Source: Paenibacillus oenotherae
GTDB taxonomy: Bacteria > Bacillota > Bacilli > Paenibacillales > Paenibacillaceae
Length of the DNA stretch: 64,000 bases
Reading direction: 5' to 3'
Assembly (NCBI RefSeq): GCF_019443105.1
Contig: NZ_JAHZIJ010000025.1
Span: 1-64,000, forward strand
The notes beneath the pieces were generated by a model. The model had not been told where the DNA came from. It ran no database searches and worked only from the letters and a program-made list of their open reading frames with translations. Both the position numbers and the translations under genes were made by a program. This document shows, in pieces, positions 60,412-64,000 of this stretch; the stretch's first letter is position 1, and every line of letters starts with the position of its first letter.

Positions 60412-60849
60412 ATGCGCACCACCTTTATGGCTAAGCCTAATGAAGTAGAACGCAAATGGCACGTCATCGATGCGACTGGCAAGACGCTTGGCCGTCTTGC
60501 AAGCGAAGCGGCAAGCCTCATTCGCGGTAAGCATAAACCACAATTTACTCCGCACGTTGATACTGGCGATTTCGTTGTTATCATCAATGCAGAGAAAGTT
60601 CATCTTACAGGCAACAAACTGCAAAACAAATTGTACTACCGTCACTCCATGCACCCAGGTGGTTTGAAAGTGACATCAGCAGGAGAATTGCTGAAGAACA
60701 AGCCAGAGCGTGTATTGGAAGCTGCTATCCACGGTATGCTGCCAAAGAATCGTCTGGGCGACAAGCTGAAGCTTAAGCTGAAAGTTTACGCAGGATCGGA
60801 ACATCCACATCAAGCACAAAATCCAGAAGTTTACGAACTTCGTGGTTAA
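60412..60849 (+). CDS. rplM: Ribosomal protein L13
   Basis: 145 residues. [40 protein letters not shown] and [19 protein letters not shown] are family landmarks. Early 50S assembly protein. AAGGAGG precedes ATG 60412. Pairs with rpsI 19 bases downstream, the usual L13-S9 operon. Confidence 0.97.
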   Translation: MRTTFMAKPNEVERKWHVIDATGKTLGRLASEAASLIRGKHKPQFTPHVDTGDFVVIINAEKVHLTGNKLQNKLYYRHSMHPGGLKVTSAGELLKNKPERVLEAAIHGMLPKNRLGDKLKLKLKVYAGSEHPHQAQNPEVYELRG

Positions 60850-60868
60850 TTAGAGGGAGGACAGTTTC

Positions 60869-61261
60869 ATGGCTCAAGTTCAATACTATGGAACCGGTCG
60901 TCGGAAACACTCCGTTGCACGTGTACGTCTAGTGCCGGGTGAAGGACGAATCGTTATCAATAAACGCGACCTTAATGAATACTTTGGTCTTGAAACGCTC
61001 AAGCTGATCGTGAAACAACCACTTACGCTGACGGATACGACGGCTAAATACGACGTAATCGTTATCGCACACGGTGGCGGTATCTCTGGTCAAGCAGGAG
61101 CAATTCGTCACGGTATTTCCCGTGCTCTGCTTAAAGCAGATCCGGAATTCCGTCCAGCTTTGAAACGCGCAGGATTCCTGACGCGTGACCCACGTATGAA
61201 AGAACGTAAGAAGTACGGCCTTAAAGCAGCACGTCGTGCGCCTCAGTTCTCGAAACGTTAA
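60869..61261 (+). CDS. rpsI: Ribosomal protein S9
   Basis: 130 residues. [20 protein letters not shown] start and the conserved tail [24 protein letters not shown], whose final Arg contacts P-site tRNA. AGAGGGAGG precedes the ATG. A terminator lies 18 bases after the stop. Confidence 0.97.
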   Translation: MAQVQYYGTGRRKHSVARVRLVPGEGRIVINKRDLNEYFGLETLKLIVKQPLTLTDTTAKYDVIVIAHGGGISGQAGAIRHGISRALLKADPEFRPALKRAGFLTRDPRMKERKKYGLKAARRAPQFSKR

Positions 61262-61278
61262 TCTATTCATCGAAAAAT

Positions 61279-61310
61279 ACCTTCTCTGCTCATCAGAGGA
61301 GGTTTTTTTT
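61279..61310 (+). terminator. Intrinsic terminator after rpsI
   Basis: ACCTTCTCTG pairs with CAGAGGAGGT (one G-U) around CTCAT, followed by TTTTTTTT. Confidence 0.92.
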
Positions 61311-61333
61311 ATCAATTTGGCGCATTTAGGTCA

Positions 61334-61362
61334 TTGAACATTAATGAAGATGGACGTATAAT
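61334..61362 (+). promoter_or_regulatory. Promoter of cysH-sat
   Basis: TTGAAC (61334-61339), 17 bp, TATAAT (61357-61362). It lies between the rpsI terminator and cysH with a 40-base leader, too short for a T-box or S-box riboswitch. Confidence 0.75.
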
Positions 61363-61407
61363 TTAATGTAGCTAATTTTAAGGAATTCTAAACGGGGGGA
61401 CTCAATC

Positions 61408-62100
61408 ATGAACCTTTTTGAAAAAGAAGCGCTAGTTCAGCAAAAGGCGGAAGAGCTCGAGCATGCTACGCCTGAAGCTATTTTGCAATATGCGGTAGAA
61501 ACATTCCCTAATATCACCTTTGCTTGCAGCTTTGGTGCGGAGGATGTTGTACTTGTAGATATGCTGCAGAAGATCAGCCCGGGCACGGATGTGTTCTATT
61601 TGGATACAGATTTCCACTTCAAGGAAACCTACGAAACGCGCGACAAAATGATGGAGAAATACGGCATGAAGTTTGTGCAGGTGAAACCGGAGATAACACC
61701 GGAGGAGCAAGCGCAGCAGTTCGGCGAAGAACTGTGGAAAAGCGATGCGAACCAATGCTGCAACATTCGCAAAGTACAACCGTTAACGAAGATCCTATCG
61801 AAGTATGATGCGTGGATTACGGGGATTCGCCGTGATCAGGCACCAACCCGCGCCAACTCGAAGAAGGTCGAATATGATACGAAGTTCGGCTTGATCAAAT
61901 TTAACCCGATTGCTCACTGGACAACGGAAGATGTATGGAATTATATCCGTGAGAACAATGTTTATTATAACCCATTGCATGATAACAACTATCCAAGCAT
62001 TGGCTGCGAGTACTGTACCCGCCAAGTTATGCCTGGTGAAGATCCGCGTGCTGGACGTTGGTCAGGTCAAGAAAAAACAGAATGCGGTCTGCATAAATAA
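61408..62100 (+). CDS. cysH: Adenylylsulfate (APS) reductase
   Basis: 230 residues. The [4Fe-4S] cysteines C117-C118 (QCCNIRK) and C200-x2-C203 (CEYC) mark it as an APS-type, not a PAPS-only, reductase; the catalytic C226 lies in ECGLH. PP-loop region FACSFGAEDVVLVDML. Reduces APS to sulfite with thioredoxin. Followed after 18 bases by sat, which makes its substrate. GGGGGG precedes the ATG. Confidence 0.95.
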   Translation: MNLFEKEALVQQKAEELEHATPEAILQYAVETFPNITFACSFGAEDVVLVDMLQKISPGTDVFYLDTDFHFKETYETRDKMMEKYGMKFVQVKPEITPEEQAQQFGEELWKSDANQCCNIRKVQPLTKILSKYDAWITGIRRDQAPTRANSKKVEYDTKFGLIKFNPIAHWTTEDVWNYIRENNVYYNPLHDNNYPSIGCEYCTRQVMPGEDPRAGRWSGQEKTECGLHK

Positions 62101-62118
62101 AGGGAGGCAACACGTATA

Positions 62119-63285
62119 ATGAGCAACATTAAACCGCATGGCGGTGTTTTGATCAACCGTGTCGCAACTGGAGCGGAGCGCGAAGCGCTGCTGGCTGAAG
62201 CGGCAAGCTTGCAAACAATCGAGATCAACAACTGGACTGTATCCGATTTGGATCTGATCGGTGTTGGAGCTTTCTCTCCATTGGTTGGGTTTCTGAATGA
62301 GGCGGATTATCGTTCGGTTGTAGAACGTATGCGTCTGGCAGATGGAACGGTATGGAGCATTCCTGTGACGCTGGCAGTTGAGGAAGCGAAGGCTGCCCAA
62401 TTGGCAGTAGGCAAACGTGCTGCACTCGTCGGTGAAGACGGTATTCTTTACGGTGTTATTGATGTTGAGAGCATCTACAGCGTTGATCAGAAGCACGAAG
62501 CCCTTCATATCTTCAAGACTGATGATGTAGAGCATCCAGGCGTTGCAAAGCTGTATGGCCGTCCGTCCACTTATGTTGGCGGAGCTATTACGGTATTGAA
62601 TCGTCCTGTTCCTGAGAAGTTCAATGAGTTCTACTTTGATCCTGCCGAGACTCGCCGGATTTTCGCTGAGAAGGGCTGGCGTACAATCGTCGGATTCCAG
62701 ACTCGCAACCCGGTACACCGTGCGCATGAATATATTCAGAAGTGCGCGATGGAGATCGTTGATGCGCTGTTCCTGAATCCGCTTGTTGGCGAGACGAAGT
62801 CTGATGATGTGCCTGCCAATGTTCGGATGAAGAGCTATATCGCGCTGCTTGAGAACTACTATCCGCAGGACCGCGCGTTTCTGGGTGTATTCCCGGCTGC
62901 AATGCGTTATGCGGGACCTCGTGAAGCGATCTTCCATGCAATGGTACGCAAAAACTATGGCTGCACCCACTTCATTGTGGGCCGCGATCATGCCGGTGTA
63001 GGCGACTATTACGGCACCTACGAGGCGCAAGACCTGCTCCGTACTTTCACTGCTGATGAGCTTGGCATTACGCCATTGTTCTTCGAGCACAGCTTCTTCT
63101 GCAAAAAATGCGGCAACATGGCATCCAGCAAAACTTGCCCGCATGGCAGCGAGGATCATTTGACACTTTCCGGTACAAAGGTTCGCGCACTGCTGCGTGA
63201 CGGCGTTTGCCCTCCGCCTGAATTCTCGCGTCCGGAAGTCGCCAAGATTCTGATTGAAGGCATGTCCCAGCAGCCGGTGAACTAA
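62119..63285 (+). CDS. sat: Sulfate adenylyltransferase (ATP sulfurylase)
   Basis: 388 residues. Active-site motifs [12 protein letters not shown] and [12 protein letters not shown] are intact; the C-terminal part carries a cysteine cluster CKKC...C as in other Gram-positive enzymes. No APS kinase domain is fused and no cysC is adjacent, so sulfate is probably reduced directly from APS by CysH. AAGGGAGGCAAC precedes the ATG. Confidence 0.96.
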   Translation: MSNIKPHGGVLINRVATGAEREALLAEAASLQTIEINNWTVSDLDLIGVGAFSPLVGFLNEADYRSVVERMRLADGTVWSIPVTLAVEEAKAAQLAVGKRAALVGEDGILYGVIDVESIYSVDQKHEALHIFKTDDVEHPGVAKLYGRPSTYVGGAITVLNRPVPEKFNEFYFDPAETRRIFAEKGWRTIVGFQTRNPVHRAHEYIQKCAMEIVDALFLNPLVGETKSDDVPANVRMKSYIALLENYYPQDRAFLGVFPAAMRYAGPREAIFHAMVRKNYGCTHFIVGRDHAGVGDYYGTYEAQDLLRTFTADELGITPLFFEHSFFCKKCGNMASSKTCPHGSEDHLTLSGTKVRALLRDGVCPPPEFSRPEVAKILIEGMSQQPVN

Positions 63286-63302
63286 TCGGAGCTGACGAAA
63301 GC

Positions 63303-63329
63303 ATAACGAACCACCTCGTCCCATAAGAT
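63303..63329 (+). promoter_or_regulatory. Candidate SigE-type sporulation promoter for cwlD
   Basis: ATA at 63303-63305, 16 bases, then CATAAGAT (63322-63329) resembles the SigE plan ATa-N16/18-CATAcaaT with two mismatches in the -10 element. cwlD of B. subtilis is expressed from mother-cell SigE, which is why the match is noted. Confidence 0.4.
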
Positions 63330-63396
63330 GATAGTAAAGCGCAGGAAAGACAAACCTGCACATTACCTTCATTTGTGGAATAGGGGTGGTTTTTGT

Positions 63397-64000
63397 ATGC
63401 GCGGAATTCGGGGCCGGTTTGTTATTTGGTTGACGTACCGTGGTCTGTTTCGCATTGTCGTGGGCATGTCTGCAGTTATGCTTACTGTCATTCTTCTCAC
63501 TCAAGAAATACCTTCAAGCCGTACATGGACATATTGGACGCTCCCTTTATCAGGTAAAGTTGTAGCGATTGACGCAGGACATGGCGGGGCTGACGGCGGG
63601 GCTGTGAGCAAGCAGGGCGTGGTGGAGAAGGATCTTAATCTGGCTATCGCACTGCAGCTTCGCGATTATTTACAGGAGGCTGGGGCGATCGTTGTCATGA
63701 CCCGTGAGGGCGATTATGATCTGGCAGAGGAAGGAACGCGCAAGCTGAGCCGGAGAAAGACGGAGGATCTGGTCAAACGGGCCCAGTTCGTAAAGGAGAA
63801 GAAGGCGTCGCTGTTTATTAGTATTCATATGAACAGCATTCCCTCGCCGCGATGGTCGGGGGCACAAACGTTCTTCTATCCCAATCATCCCGATAATATG
63901 ATGCTGGCATCCTTTATACAGAATGAGATTAAGCGGAACCTGGAAAATACGCAGCGAGTAGCCTCCACGGTGAATACCGTGTATTTGCTGAAGGCGGTCG
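63397..64000 (+). CDS. cwlD: Germination-specific N-acetylmuramoyl-L-alanine amidase, 3'-truncated
   Basis: At least 201 residues are visible before the window ends. An N-terminal membrane anchor (about 15-40) is followed by an amidase_3 domain with the zinc-binding AIDAGHGGADGGA, the Glu in VMTREGDYD region and SIHMNSIPS. CwlD removes peptides from muramic acid during cortex maturation so that muramic lactam can form. AGGGGTGG lies eight bases upstream of the ATG. Its presence implies an endospore-forming organism. The stop codon lies beyond position 64000. Confidence 0.93.
   Translation, partial: MRGIRGRFVIWLTYRGLFRIVVGMSAVMLTVILLTQEIPSSRTWTYWTLPLSGKVVAIDAGHGGADGGAVSKQGVVEKDLNLAIALQLRDYLQEAGAIVVMTREGDYDLAEEGTRKLSRRKTEDLVKRAQFVKEKKASLFISIHMNSIPSPRWSGAQTFFYPNHPDNMMLASFIQNEIKRNLENTQRVASTVNTVYLLKAV

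Noticed and set aside
63309-63394. AACCACC/GGTGGTT pairing followed by TTTTT upstream of cwlD, a possible terminator for sat
   Set aside because: The loop is about 69 bases, the stem only 7 bp, and the right arm is the cwlD ribosome binding site, so it is not convincing as a terminator.

Overview
The window looks like a chromosomal core region of an endospore-forming, low/mid-GC Gram-positive bacterium of the order Bacillales, most likely Paenibacillus or a close relative. The grounds are: the gene order ctsR-mcsA-mcsB-clpC-radA-disA ... ispD-ispF-gltX-cysE-cysS-mrnC-rlmB-yacP-sigH, followed by rpmG-secE-nusG and the whole rif/str/S10/spc/alpha ribosomal cluster; the sporulation sigma factor SigH; CwlD, a spore-cortex amidase; a cysteine T-box; and frequent GTG/TTG starts behind strong AAGGAGG ribosome binding sites. 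All functional names are from sequence recognition only; no database search was possible.

Layout. 1-145: the 3' end of a 5S rRNA gene and its terminator, followed by about 490 bases without a credible gene but with degenerate palindromes. 637-7739: an accessory envelope-stress-like island made of a sensor kinase and OmpR-type regulator on the minus strand, divergent from a small PepSY-type membrane protein, an ECF-type sigma factor and a MacA/MacB-like efflux system (adaptor, ATPase, permease) on the plus strand. The divergent promoter region has two mirror-image arrays of four hexamers spaced exactly 11 bp apart, each ending 10 bp before a -10 box. 7986-18101: the CtsR-controlled protein quality-control operon, then radA and disA, a pssA gene with a convergent cysteine-rich small gene, and the membrane PIN/TRAM protein YacL. 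18169-26197: isoprenoid genes ispD/ispF, gltX, a T-box-controlled cysE-cysS group with mrnC, rlmB and yacP, then sigH.

26318-43589: rpmG, secE, nusG, rplK, rplA, the L10 leader with rplJ-rplL, a 16S rRNA methyltransferase, rpoB-rpoC, an L7Ae-like protein and the str group (rpsL, rpsG, fusA, tuf). 43590-44145 is a 0.55-kb gap with inverted repeats and a possible 27-codon gene on the minus strand, before the S10 promoter. 44146-59377: the continuous S10-spc-alpha ribosomal block with secY, adk, map, a KOW protein, infA and rpoA. 59460-64000: truA, rplM-rpsI behind a structured leader, a sulfate-activation pair cysH-sat, and the 5' part of cwlD.

Most of the window is ordinary, well-conserved housekeeping sequence with intact genes. 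The parts that deserve attention are the signal-transduction/efflux island and its phased operators, the 18-bp minisatellite inside its adaptor gene, the small minus-strand ORF beyond tuf, a 39-bp tandem repeat between rpoA and rplQ, and departures from the usual Bacillus gene order (no ecfA-ecfA'-ecfT next to rplQ; pssA inserted after disA; cysH-sat inserted before cwlD).
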